A DNA stretch of 64,000 nucleotides from Avena insularis (Eukaryota; Streptophyta; Magnoliopsida; Poales; Poaceae): positions 471,951,796-472,015,795 of the forward strand of contig CM042686.1 in NCBI GenBank assembly GCA_023614405.1, written 5' to 3'. Shown here in pieces: positions 12,541-24,208 of the stretch (position 1 is the stretch's first letter; each line of letters starts with the position of its first letter). A program made the position numbers and the translations under genes. Below the pieces are notes generated by a model. That model made no database searches. It was not told the DNA's origin and worked only from the letters and a program-made list of their open reading frames with translations.

Positions 12541-13500
12541 TCAAAGAGCAGCATCGTCCGAAGCTTCATGATCCTTGTCATTAGCTTCCTCTATTGTTGG
12601 TGCAAAACGGAACAATTTCAGGTGCTGCGCTACCTCCAATTCAAGAGAAGGTTCAATAACCTCGCCTAGCTCTACTTTCCTCCCACTCACTTCTTTCGAG
12701 AGAAACTCCTTCTCAAGAAAGGAACCGTTCATGCACAAACACTTTGCCTTCTGGTTCATGATAGAAGGTATACCCAATAGTTTCCTTTAGGGTATCCTAT
12801 GAAGACGCATTTCTCCGCTTTGGGTTCGAGCTTGTCCCATCAACTTCTTGACGAAGCTTCAGATCCCCAAACTTTAAGAACGATAACTTAGGTTTAGCAC
12901 CAAACCACAGCTCATACGGTGTCGCCTCAACGGATTTAGATGGAGCCCTATTTAAAGTGAATGCAGCGGTTTTAATGCATAACCCCAAAATGATAACGGC
13001 AAATCAAGAAGAGACATCATCGACCACCATATCTAATAGGGTTCGATTCGGCGCTCGACACACCATTGCGCCTGTGGTGTTCCGGTGGCGTGAGTTGTGA
13101 AACGATTCCACTTGCTTTGAGATGCGGAGAAAAATCATAACTCAAATATTCACTACGATCGGATCGAGAAACTTAATCTTTATTCGATGGTTCTCACTTC
13201 ATTCTGAAATTCTTTGAACTTTTCAAACGCTTTAGATTTATGTTTCATTAAATAGATATACCCATATCTACTTAAGTCATCGGTAAAAGTGAGAAAATAG
13301 CGATATCCATCGCGTCAAACACTGCTACTCATCGGGTCCGCATACATCGGTATGTATGATTTCCAACAAGTCCGCTGTCGCCCATCATACGGAGAATGGG
13401 GTTTTGATCATCTTGCCCATGAGGCATGGTTCGATGTGTCAAATGATTCAAAATCAAGAGACTCAAAAGTCCATCGTAATGGAGTTTCTTCATGCGCTTT
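12541..13500 (-). pseudogene. Integrase region of element C
   Basis: Two minus-strand pieces are recognisable. The one at 12797-12988 contains NRAPSKSVEATPYELWFG, the conserved end of the Copia integrase core found in BARE/Angela polyproteins. The one at 12541-12777 contains FLEKEFLSKEVSGRKVEL, the linker between integrase and RT. They are in different frames, so at least one frameshift separates them. Upstream (13240-13500) the sequence aligns with element A at 2280-2450. The product would insert element cDNA into chromosomes. It is not functional as it stands. Confidence 0.85.
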
Positions 13501-13920
13501 ACACCAATATGACCTAGTATTTAGGCCACAAATAAGTAGTATTATCACTATCTACTTTGCATATCTTAGCCTCAATGTTATGGATGTGTGTTTCACCCTT
13601 CGAGATTTAGAAGAAATAAACCACTCACAAGAGGTGCATGACCATAAAAGATGTTACTCATATAAATGGAATAACCATTATTCTCCGATTTAAATGAATA
13701 ACCGCTCTTGCAATAAACACGATCTGAAATAATGTTCATGCTCAACGCATGCACATAATAACTTTATTAAGGTTTAAAACTAATCCCGAAGGAAAAACTA
13801 AGGAGAGCGTGCTGACAGCCCATCACATCAACTCTTGTTCCGCTGCCAACGCCAAGATCGTCAATTTCATCCCTCTAAGTCACCGCTCATTCCGTAGTCT
13901 CCCTGCTTGAGTTACAAATA

Positions 13921-14200
13921 TTAGCAAGAATCAACCTGTATCAAATACCCAGCACTACAAGGTCTAGTAAGGAAAACATCAATAACATGTATATCAAATA
14001 TACCTTTGATGGTGCCAGCCTTCTTGTCCGCTAAGTACTTGACAGCTATGCCCAAGGACCCTTGTCCTTGCAATAGAAGCACTTTTGTCCAAATAGGACG
14101 GAACTTGAGTTTTTCTCGGCAGGGCAACGCGCTTGCCACCGCTTTCTTGAAGGGCTTTTCGCACCTTTACCTTTCTTAAAGGAGGGCTTGTCAATCACCA
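13921..14200 (-). pseudogene. Gag zinc-knuckle and protease junction of element C
   Basis: The minus-strand reading frame 13921-14139 contains KYLADKKAGTIKGIFDIHV, which in Angela-type polyproteins follows the CCHC knuckle (nucleic-acid binding) and precedes the aspartic protease. The preceding residues (LLLQGQGSLG) look like a frame-shifted remnant of the knuckle; the cysteines are not in frame. A parallel frame (13994-14194) covers the basic linker before it. The frameshift inside the knuckle marks decay. Confidence 0.75.
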
Positions 14201-14448
14201 TCAACACATGATTATCCTTCTGATGTCCACCTCGCAGCCTTCACTTTGCGAAGAGCTCGGTGATCGTATCGATGGAACCAATCTGATTATGAGTCACCAC
14301 AAAACTTTTTGTAAAATTTTGCTGGGAGGGGAGTGATTACAGAACCCTCAACAATCTTGAGCTCCTCCTGAATCTTTGCGTACTCCAGCTTGCTCACTGG
14401 CTATGCTTGAAGTGGTAGTCTTAAGCATCTTAATGGCGTGCTCACTAA

Positions 14449-14631
14449 CTAACTCCCTTCCTCCATCTTGCGCTTAAAGAACTTCTCCGGAGATCTCATA
14501 TCTCTCAGAATTCGGGCTGAGTCTGAAACATGGTTTTCAACTCTTGAGAATCTCAAAGGGCCCGGATAGCTTTCAAAACGCTTGATTTTGAAGTTCCGTT
14601 CCATAGCAAACAACATGGTGCTCTTAATCAC
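14449..14631 (-). pseudogene. Gag capsid fragment of element C
   Basis: The 60-residue minus-strand frame resembles the middle of Copia gag (UBN2-type capsid; family assignment from memory), with RILRDMRSPEKFFKRKMEEGS-like residues shared by related gag proteins. The gag would package element RNA in the cytoplasm. It lies upstream of the knuckle/protease piece on the same strand, as it should. The start and the rest of gag (14650-15000) are not in one frame. Confidence 0.6.
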
Positions 14632-14649
14632 ACCATTATATCATCTTTG

Positions 14650-16150
14650 CGCCGCATCGATAGACAACTTTCTCATCACGGTAAGATGCGCGCTTGCGTA
14701 AGGGGTGTAACTACTCTAACGCTTCTCAAGGACATAGTCCTTTTTGTCCGCTTTGACAGAATGATTCTTAGATTGCAACTGGAGACCAGTTGGTGAAGTT
14801 AGACCATTGTTTCTAAGCTTTTCTTTCTCAGTGAAAAGCGCTGAAGTTGAAGTTGGACTTGGCCATGTGATCTACAAAGATTGCAAGTACAATTTAGACT
14901 TATGTTCATGTGATAAATAGTTCAACTTAATCAAATTACTAGATGAACTCCCACTAAATTCAACATCCTCAAGTTGTTTAGTGAACATTTATCCAAATTC
15001 ACCACACCTAACCATCATCACGTGAAGAGATGTGGTTTCAATGGTGACAAACAAAGTGTCGATCATATCATTCATAATGACTCCATGCTTAACCTTTCGG
15101 TTCTTGTGTTCCGAGGCCATGTCCGTGGTTACATGCTAGGCTCTCGCTGCAAGTTAGACCCAAGTATTTCACATGGTGCACTAAACGGCTCGCACAATGC
15201 TGTATGTGAATAAATGCGTAGAGTCTATAAGCTTACCGATCATCACGTGATGCTTGGACACCATTTAACTTTCGCAACTTGGCATACATGGGGAGAAATA
15301 TGCAGTTTTATCTTGATCTTTAGAGTGAGGAATCATCTTATAATGCTACTACCATCACTTGATCTAAGCATAATAAGATACATAAAAGGATAAACATCAC
15401 ATGCATATAAATTTATGCTGACATGGTATAGCCAATCTTCACAAGTAATGATTCCATCTTGTGCGTTGGCATGATCTCCCATCACTCCACCATGATTGCC
15501 TCCACCACTTAATACTTGTAAATTACAAGCCATTGCTAACTACTTAGCATGATAAAGTAGAAGCTATTACATGGCGTATAAGCAAGTTTGACTCATAGTG
15601 TCATACACAATTATAAAGATAACCATATGAAAACTCTCGGTTGTGTACTCATCGACATGCAAGTCGTGGAAACATTACAAAACATGATCGCCATCGATAC
15701 AATATACACATCACATCTTGGGCCATACCATATCACAGAAACACTCCTGCAAAAACAAGTTAGACGCCTACTTACTGTTGTTGTTGCATGTTTTACGTGG
15801 GGCTTTATGGGAGTAGATGCTAAGAACGATTCTTACCTACGGAAAGCCACAGCGGTGATATTATGGTTGCCAAACTCCTCGTGTTAATCCCATGACAACT
15901 ATAGTGAGAAAAACCTTTAACATCCACCACCGCATGTGTGGTATCCTGACCACACGTCCCGAGTGCGGAGTCGGTCTCGCTGACAACGCACGCGTGTCGG
16001 CATTAGGTTGGCCTGGACCGCCTAATCTCACTATCGCCGGCCATAAGAAGAACACAAACAAGAGGCTTGGCAATAAAATATCAACGCCTTGCAACAGCAA
16101 CCATGTTGCGTTCTACTCGCGGAATCACATCTACGCATAGACTCACAGCC
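14650..16150 (-). other. Gag 5' part and leader of element C
   Basis: No sustained reading frame. The leader motif shared by four elements is at about 15745-15775 (plus-strand complement AAGTTAGACGCC). The blocks at 15100-15130 and 3440-3470 (TGTTCCGAGGCCA) align with the leader of element A. The several 60-99 codon frames here are most likely chance frames in leader sequence. Confidence 0.6.
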
Positions 16151-16161
16151 TCTCAGTACCA
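16151..16161 (-). other. Primer binding site of element C
   Basis: The minus strand reads TTGGTACTGAGA next to the 5' LTR, a diverged form of the TGGTATCAGAGC tRNA-Met site. It supports the 5' LTR boundary at about 16159. Confidence 0.6.
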
Positions 16162-17939
16162 ATTGCAAGGGTTTCGTGAACGTGGCATAGTAAATCAAAA
16201 TTTTCACTAATGGGCGAAGCAGGGAAAGCCAAGATCTAATCTAGGAGATGCAAACAACGAGAGAGATTGGATTAGATCTTAATACCCTTGAAGATTCGCT
16301 GATAGCCATGCTCAGTTTTTACGTCGAGCGTGGGTGATAGCAGTCGCACTTCTCCTCCTCGCGATCCCGATCTGCTGATCTAGCACCACAAGTGGCGGTG
16401 TGCCTCCATTGAGATGCACACGCAAAGCACCGCTCTGACGTCTCCTCCTTCCTCGGACCAGCAAGTATGGTGGAGAGATGGATTGGATCTACACCTGCAA
16501 TGCCACTGGTGTATATGGTGGAGAATTTACTGGCGCAGGCTTCTCGGCCACAAACAATGGGAGGGAGAGAGGAAGGCAGCAGTAATACTAGGGCTTGAGG
16601 AGATGTGTGTGTGGGGGAGGCGCTACCAGCCCTCTCATATATAGAGGTGGTGGCGGCCAGCCCCAGCCCCTCCTCCAAGCCTATCTCTAGTTTAAACAAT
16701 TTAAACTCTCCCTCATCTAGATAACTCCTATCTCTAGTTTAAACAAATTTAAACTTATCTAGGATCGGCTGGGCCCTACAGGGCCTTGCAGCCTGGCTCC
16801 AATGCATCAAGTGCCAGGACACTCCCTCATATAGGCCTGATGCCCTTCTCCCGAAGGTGGGACCATTGGCCCCCTTCCTAAGGTTCTAGAATCTTCCTAA
16901 GATAATACCGATTAATCCTAACAATTCTGAACTCCAAAAACTGCATCGCCTTTATATGAATCTTATTCTCACTTCCATCGCCCCGGAACCTCTCCGTGGA
17001 TATCCGGATCCCATCCGAGACTCCAAACACAAATTCATAAACCAATTATCCAATCTATCCCTAGCGTCGAGACACGTTATGTGTGACCTCAGGATTCGAG
17101 AATATCGCATATGATCTTCTATCAATAATCAACAGCTGGGTGCTGGGCACCCAGTATTGACTCCTGGCACATTCATCGAAGGATCATATTGATGAACCAC
17201 GATGCCGTGATTCAATCAATCCTATATATATATTCCCTTCGCCTCGCCGCGACATTTTACTTCGCTTCGAGATTCGATGCCGTCGGTAGATCGCTCATAC
17301 CTAGTTCAATCTCGCTCTCAAAGTAAATGTTTTACTCGTCTAAGAATCCGATATCACTTTGTGATTAACTCCTTAACTACATGCTTGCAAGCACGTGCCG
17401 ATAAATTCGAAAGGGGCCCGAAGTATATCTCTCCGACTTGGGAGGGATGAATCCTATCTCGGTTATTACATACCCAACTGACGGCATACTTTCCGATCAC
17501 ACGAGAGACACTTTATGATCACCCTCTCATAGGATGACGCTTGATGACCTCAAAGCTTTCTTCCGATACCAGTGGAGTTGTATTATCTCGCTGGTCTAAG
17601 GAATACAATATTTGATATAGGAAAAGCTTCGCAAAGATGAACACAATGACACGATCTAATTGCTTGGCTTTTAGTTTGGAGTCATTCCACCATATCATTC
17701 TCCCAATGATATGATCTCATTATCAATTGACAACTCATGTCTATGGTTAGGAAAACCTTAACCATCATTGATCAATGAGCTAGTCCATAGAGGCGTACTA
17801 AGGGACACGGTGTTTGTTCACAAACCACACAAGTATTAATGTTTCGCTTAATACAATTCTAGCATGAATATAAACTTATCATGAACAAGAATTATAATAA
17901 TAACATCTTTATTATTGCCTCTGGGGCATAATTCCAACA
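16159..17939 (-). repeat. 5' LTR of element C
   Basis: The minus strand starts TGTTGGAATTATGCCCC at 17939 and ends near 16159 (about 1.78 kb). A TATA-like CTCTATATATG lies at 16636-16646. It is paired with the 3' LTR at 9222-10900, from which it differs by many one-to-several-base indels. It carries a local palindrome at about 17146-17164 that the other LTR lacks. Confidence 0.88.
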
Positions 17940-18770
17940 CATGGGTCATGCGCCTTTTCGATCTCCTCGGGTGAGAACAAAGTGGTCGATTACATGATCT
18001 ACTAGATGTACTTGGAGCAACCCTATTCTCATGAGACCCAGAGACATCGTGGATCTCACGCCGTCGTCAGTGGATGGAAGCCACATTCATATCGACGATT
18101 GGATGCCTTGGATGGAGGATGGATGGAGCTGTGGGCTAACATGGAGTCTTAATCCTCGTAATGGTCATATGGCACATCCGAGATCGTGCATTTCGTGGAA
18201 CAAGTCGATATGGGGAGTATGAGCTGATGGGGACTTCCTCTCCATAAAGATGGAGTGAGGATCTTCATCGATTTGAGCACTTATCGAAAGCATGTAGGAT
18301 GCATACATGAGTTTGGCATACTACCTGCCGATAAATGGTTCACAAGATCTTTTTGCAATGGGAGTTGTGTCAATGGCCGCTTTACCAAAGAAGCTTCCAA
18401 GCACAAGTCGATTTGTATTATGAGAGGCAACACGAGCTAAAACAATCGGATTTCCACGAAAGTTCATATCGCATTTTAGAGGTGTGGTGGATGGTCAACC
18501 GGTGTCGCTTAGGGTCATCAATGACAAAGGTATATTTGATATATAGTTTTATAAATGTTATAATCTTTGCAAACACATTTGTAGTGTTAAGTATATTTGA
18601 TACTTGTTCGCTTTTCTTGAAAACAGGTCCTTCGCATGAGAGGTGCTTCTTTGGAGAGGAGGTGGCGCTATAGCGGTGATGGCGCAGCATGATGACTGAT
18701 ACGCCGACAAACTTGCTCTCCCTCAACATTTTATCATTTAGTTTTGTATTTTAGATGATGATTATTGTAA
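17940..18770 (+). pseudogene. Unidentified gene-like fragment with an intron, within element B
   Basis: I do not recognise the product. One plus-strand frame from about 18335 (residues YYERQHELKQSDFHESSYR) reads into a putative 97-bp AT-rich intron with GT at 18530 and AG at 18626. Splicing there keeps the frame and leads to a stop at 18690-18692 (exon 2 begins VLRMRGASLERRWR). Upstream, another frame at 18031-18222 contains DDWMPWMEDGWSCG. A frameshift would be needed to join it. It sits where gag of element B should continue after the insertion of C. It could be a captured host gene fragment, a transposase remnant, or part of another mobile element. Confidence 0.4.
18530..18626 (+). other. 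Putative plant intron in the unidentified fragment
   Basis: Donor CAAAG|GTATAT and acceptor GAAAACAG|GTC bound a T-rich 97-bp segment with stops in frame. Removing it keeps the reading frame (phase 0). Size and composition are normal for a plant intron. Inference from sequence only. Confidence 0.4.
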
Positions 18771-21550
18771 TCAAAAGAATGTGAACTATTTAGTGTGTCT
18801 CACATTTTGTGAGATTTCCAAGTATTCATATGAGTTTGTAACAAACAATTGTTCTACTTTTATGAATGATTTGTATTACGCTTTCATATCTTGTTTGGAT
18901 TATGTGTGAATTATCTCCTTGTTGTTTGAAACTAATTGATAATGCATAGAACATTTGTAAAATATTAGAAATGCTTTTAAAAATACCCAATCTTAATGAT
19001 ATATGTCATTGATGAATGAAACCATTGTTTAAATTCAAAGTTACATACTTTACGATAATATGTGAAAGTCATTAGATTTCTTATCACATATAAATCATGC
19101 CTAAGTTCTAGGCAAATTAACTTGAACACTTAAGTGTATTACTTGAATACAAAGTGTTTGATGAATTGTTAAAGTAAATACATATTCGATGTATTTTAAC
19201 GAAAAGGGTAATTATCATTATATGATCGCTTAAATGTAGCAAAGAAGTTTACCAAAGCGAAACATGAATATGAAACTATTTGAGATTTGATCAAAGTGTT
19301 TCATCAAACAAAGGGTATAATATATAAGAGAATCTAATTACTATGATTTGATCAATAGTAATGAAATTGACTTTATAAGAATAACGCATAAAAGTAATTG
19401 TAGAATGCAAAGCATTTTGAAACGTCAAAATGCAAAGCTTGTCACAATGTGATATTAGAATATCAAAGTGGGAGTAAATAGATGGCACCAAATAAATTGT
19501 TGTAGTGTAGATGTAGAGACCATTAGTTAGAAATAGTTAAAGCACTTTCGATTAGAATGTAGTGGAAGCATTTGAATTATTGAGGAAAGTTTTGGGGATT
19601 TATTCCATAACCAAAACAATATGCTTAATAAGTCCTTGTAGGTATTCATTAGAAACTTTGAATACTGAAACCCCATAAATGAAAACCAAAAGGAAAGCAA
19701 AATTAAATCTTTGCTTGGATTTTGGTGTATATTCTTGAGAATAGCTCACTTTTAGTGATGTTTCTTAATTATGGAGCATATGGAAAATAGTGTAAAACAC
19801 GATGAGGATTCAAAAACCCTCAAATGATCAGTGTTGATGGAGCTTAAATCTGACAACGTTCTTTTGAACGCATTCTTCTTTCACAGAAGGAAAGAATCGA
19901 TGATATTGATCATTGTGTTTTCCCCATCTGGTGTTTTACGCTACATGAAGTAGGATTCAAAATGTAATCCATATCTTGTATGGAGACATTTGTGAATCAT
20001 TTGTCATGATTCTTGGAATATGACATACCCTACTGAACTACTAAGGAAATAATGGTAGAAAACTAGAATTATGAGAAATCCTAAAGCAAGAATTCCCTTG
20101 AGATTAGAAAGCAATTCATTACTGGATTCACAAGTAAAAGGAGTTGCCCGAATTTTTTCCAAATGACTGCAAAGCTTCATAGTGGGAAAAGGGTGAATGA
20201 CAAAAGCACAATTTGTCAAGTATTGGATAAAATTCTAAATGAATTTGATTCACAAGTGTGCTAAATGTCTAGTGGATTTAGAAACTAGTGAAGTACTAGT
20301 ATCTCATGAGTAAAAACTCCAAATTTGATATTTGGATCAAAAAGTTTTGAGAAGTTGTTAAAAATAGTGAGTAGGATGTGCGAATTTGCATGAAATTGAG
20401 TAAGCGGCGCTTATGAAAGTCTTCCTAAAACAATATGTGAATGACATATATTTTTAAGTAGAACAATATAAGTCTCAAAATTCAAATATGTAGGAACATA
20501 GTTTCCGCGTGTGAAGAGTACTGACTCATACCCAAATATGCCAGTAGGAACATATTTTTGAGGTGGGGAGCTTATAGAGTGATTCTTAAGTGTGTATTCA
20601 ATAATGTTAATAATAAAGCGCCAAGTACCAATAAATAATGATTTATGAGGTGTAGGGAAGTTGATAACTAGGTGTATTATGATAGTATTAGTATTCCTTA
20701 AGGGATTACGAGAGAGGTTTCTGTATGAAAGTTCATTAAGGAACTCGTCCATAATAACTCAAGTTAGGAATAATATTGAGTTTAAACATCAATGGTTGAA
20801 AGAAAGAAAGAAAAGGATGATCATCATCCACTATGTTGGAGACATAGGTTCCTATCTTAGAAAATGCAAGTGGTGATAACTTAACATAATATATGATCCA
20901 ATAAAGAACATTTGAAAGTGATTAAGTTTGAATCATGTAGCGTTGAAGCTAAGTTTGTGTCCGCAAGATATGTAATAGAGAAGCTGTAGACACTTTTTCC
21001 AAATCCATTAAGGATGACATATCTTAAAACATAAAGGGGTTATGTTATAAGGGAATATGTTGAAACTTCTTGTGGAATACTAGATTAAAGTCGAGTAGGA
21101 AGCGAGGTAGAACAAAATGATCGAAAGTTGCTTACAAGAGTGTGCCAACTTGTTTCAATGAATACATTTATAATGATAGATAAGGGTACCATCTAAAGTG
21201 TTGTATAATGTTATGGTAAAGGACTAGTTAAACTTTTAACAGTAGAATGATGTGTCCGTGGCACAAGGTTACTTATGAGAAAGCCCTCGTAGGTCGATTC
21301 TAAAAGTCCTTTGTAGGCTCTGGAATTGGAGGCCTCGTTCTGTGCCATCACATAGCACGATGCATACACATAGATGTTGTCATGTGATGATAAAGTATTA
21401 ATGTCAATCAAGGTGACATTAGTAAGTTGCAAAAGGATTTGGGACTATAAAATCTAGCACTCCAAGACTCGGCCTCTTCCATGAGCAAGCATGTTCAGGG
21501 TATGGGATATATGGTGCCAATGATTGAGAACAATCATGCCTAGTGTATTT
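18771..21550 (+). pseudogene. Decayed pol region (RT, RNase H) of Copia element B
   Basis: This is plus-strand AT-rich sequence ending in a polypurine tract and LTR. A Copia RT-like motif QYVNDIYF is encoded at 20431-20454, where YVDD is expected, with Asn replacing the first catalytic Asp. Near 20940-20990 the frame EAKFVSARYVIEKL resembles the RNase H end (AEYIAA-type) of Copia. No frame exceeds about 113 codons, and those on the minus strand (18418-18729, 20411-20752) are shadows. Integrase is not recognisable, so the element seems to have lost internal sequence besides being split by C. Confidence 0.6.
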
Positions 21551-21572
21551 GTACTCTAGTGCAAGTGAGACC
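21551..21572 (+). other. Polypurine tract of element B
   Basis: GTACTCTAGTGCAAGTGAGACC immediately precedes the LTR start (key core TCTAGTGCAAGTGAGA). It is equivalent to the tracts of A and C, but here on the plus strand. Confidence 0.8.
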
Positions 21573-23383
21573 TGTTGGAAATATGCCCTAGAGAAAAATA
21601 GTAATAAGGACTATTATCATATTTCATATAGTTTATGATTAAGTTTTATATCATGCTATAAGCCGTATTGGAGTGGAAACATCAATACATGTGTGATATC
21701 TCTAAACAACCAGCGAGGGGTTCTGAGGAGAAACTCTAGTCAACGGTTCATTGGTCATCAGATGATTGATCATGTTTCTACGATCATGTGGCATTTATGC
21801 TAGTTGAAATGGAGCCATCTCATTCCAGAATGAGATGATGAATAATATTCAACCTAAACATCATGGCTTGGAATCATGTCCACGAAGTTCAAATTACGAT
21901 GATTAGAAATGGATCCTCGTTGACTATTCCTTAGGCCGTGAGGCTATATCAATCATTGTCTCCGAGAGTGCTTTGATAGCATCAGCCGCCACTTGGTAAT
22001 ATAGTGGTTATAAAGGTGTGTTAGGTACTTTCCGGAGGAAACCGTTGAGGCAATATGTATGTCAAGACCGCGATTTGTCCATCCATGTGACGGGGAAGAT
22101 ACTCAAGGGCCCACTCGGAGAAGTTATACCCAATAAGTCTCGCCAAGAACATGTATGTGAAGATTTGATCCTGGGGATATCACTTATGTCGAGAAGCAGA
22201 GTCAAATAGCATTGTTGAATCGATGCGTAACGAGATTGAACACGACATGGTGATGTCGTTGATCGAGGATCTCGGCAATGTAAGTGTCGAGACAAAAGTG
22301 GAATAAGATAACGGTATCATTGTTGGTTCAAACAACGAAAGATCTTAGCGGGAAGCGCCCACTGAAGTCACATGGCCATCTAGGTAACCCTCCTATAGAT
22401 CATTGGTGCGGGAAGTGTCCCGACCATATCCGGAATGTTCTCAACTGGCTTGGTATTGAATTATCATGCTTAAGGAGCTTGATGATGCTTAGAGAGTGTT
22501 TATAGGATGGGGTGAATCAAGAAGATTTGTAGAAAGAAAACTAGGAAGGGTTTCTTGTAAGTCAGGAGGATGTCCAGAAGTGGAGGTTGATTTAATCATT
22601 TATTCATAATTATTTAATAAAGAGAAAATCAATGTAAATGGTCAAAGTCTTAATGGGCCAATTCTCGGAGGGAGGGCCTATTAGGGAAAAGGAGAGAGGA
22701 GAAGGGGCAAGGGGTGGCCGGCTGGGCCAAGCTTCCCCAGCGAGGGCTCCACTTGGAATTGGCGGCGGCCTTCCCTCCCCTCCTCTCCTTTAGTCCCACC
22801 GGGACTTTGAGGGAGGTAGTACCTCCTCCCCTATATATAATGGGGGGTGTTTGGCCAAATTAAATACACCAATAATCAATAAAGGTCTTCTCACTTTTGG
22901 GAGGACCTCCTAATTGATATTTTCTCTCTCCTCTCTCTCAAGTGGCCAGGTGGTCCTAAGTCAAGGAGGCTGCTGCGAGCGAGAGACATCTTCACCACGC
23001 GAGCACCGTCAGTAGGTCATGAGATTCGGATCCAGGAGCTCTACTTCTGGGTAACCTGGCTGGATCGAGGAAGCCGGGGAGTCATCGTCAGACGCCGGAC
23101 ATGTGTAACTCCTCATGAGGTGTCACATGAGGCACTCAAGTTGTTGGAGCCAAGGGAGCGCAGGGACTTCATCACGACCTTGAGGTGAAACCCGCTTCGC
23201 TCGTCTACATCGACCACGCAACTCTCTGAGCATCACAATGCTTTTCGGTCTTCAAGGGTAAGTTTGTGAAAAGCCCCTCCGTTCTTTCAGACACTAATAG
23301 ATAGGTCCTAGCAGCTTGAGTGGATTCAGGGCGTAGAGTAAAATTTGACTGTTATTGTTTTCTAATGCTTGAACTTAACAACA
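21573..23383 (+). mobile_element. 3' LTR of Copia element B
   Basis: It starts TGTTGGAAATATGCCCTAGAG and ends ACTTAACAACA, 1811 bp with TG...CA and TGTTG/CAACA ends. This is the canonical start of Angela/BARE-type LTRs. A TATA-like CTATATATAAT is at 22831-22841. The 5' LTR of B is not in the window; it should lie left of position 1, beyond element A. Confidence 0.88.
22831..22841 (+). promoter_or_regulatory. TATA-like box of the element B LTR
   Basis: CTATATATAAT follows a pyrimidine-rich CCTCCTCCC stretch, as in the other LTR promoters in this window. In a 3' LTR it could read out into the flanking DNA at 23384 onward. Confidence 0.5.
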
Positions 23384-24195
23384 CACCATACCTACCTACT
23401 AGCACTATTGCTATTCCAAGTAAATTCATGTTTTTATCTACCTTCGAATTAAACTTGTTATGTGAAAACTAGTGATTAAAGCTCTCACCCGAACTTGAAG
23501 GCACACTTTACTTGGCTCGCACTTAATAAACTTGAACCATTGCGTCCATCTTTGTTAGCATTATATGCTTTAGAAGCTTTATAAGTTGAAGTTAAGCGAA
23601 CCATGTATCATGAGAACACTTTCAACATTGGGTAACTTATTATTAGTTGATATCCCAGATTCTTTGCTTATGGATCCGTGAAGCATAAATAAAGGGAACT
23701 TGTAAGATCATGGAGTTTGTATGTGTTAGAGAAAGCCTGGTACCGCTAGCCCATTAAGCCATGTCTAATCATGGTGGAAACTTGCAAAGACATAACCATA
23801 ATGAGGACTTCTATGAAGCATCCTCAATAAAAACCTATGCAAATAGCAAATAAAAGATCGGTGAGAGATGCTCATTGTCCCCGCTTGCCTTGTCATTTTG
23901 ATTATGGGATAGCTCTGTATCATGTCTGAGGGTACCGTTAAGCGGTTCTCTATGATATATATGTATTTACAATGACCAAGAGCTTATTTATGACTGAAGT
24001 TGAGTAGCTTACGAGGTTACGATTTTCTAAATGAAGTAAGGAACATGTAGATTTCAACTTAGAACTTGTCAAATATGCTCTGAAGTTGTGTCACTTTAAC
24101 AGCAATCACCTAAAAGATGCCTATGATAGGGGCAATGAGAGCTGAAACTTGAAATCCACCGCTCCTCTATGAAGGTGTAGCACTTCAGCTAAAAC
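23384..24195 (+). mobile_element. Retroelement fragment E, family unresolved
   Basis: No coding frame. Phrases such as GGTACCGTTAAGCGGTTCTC (23930) and CTTCTATGAAGCATCC (23808) are ones I associate with repeated, transcribed Gypsy-type sequence in Triticeae, but I cannot name the family. It starts exactly at the end of the element B LTR and stops where a CACTA-like terminus begins. Treat as interspersed repeat, class uncertain. Confidence 0.4.
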
Positions 24196-24208
24196 CACTA
24201 CTAGAAAA
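24196..24208 (+). repeat. Orphan CACTA-type terminal motif
   Basis: CACTACTAGAAAA matches the conserved terminus of Triticeae CACTA (En/Spm) DNA transposons. I found no partner TTTTCTAGTAGTG in the window and no obvious subterminal repeats. A coincidence, or a CACTA end cut by a later insertion, are both possible. Confidence 0.35.

Larger units (their letters stand above)
9222..17939 (-). mobile_element. Copia element C, BARE/Angela-like, two LTRs, nested in B
   Basis: This is a minus-strand LTR retrotransposon of about 8.7 kb, the normal size for Angela/BARE elements. It has a 5' LTR (16159-17939), a primer binding site, gag and zinc-knuckle/protease remnants, integrase, RT with an intact YVDD, a polypurine tract and a 3' LTR (about 9222-10900). 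Gene order gag-protease-integrase-RT marks it as Copia. It interrupts the plus-strand element B. The right flank begins CATGG and the left flank ends with AAATGG, a possible but imperfect target duplication. All coding frames are broken. Confidence 0.88.
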
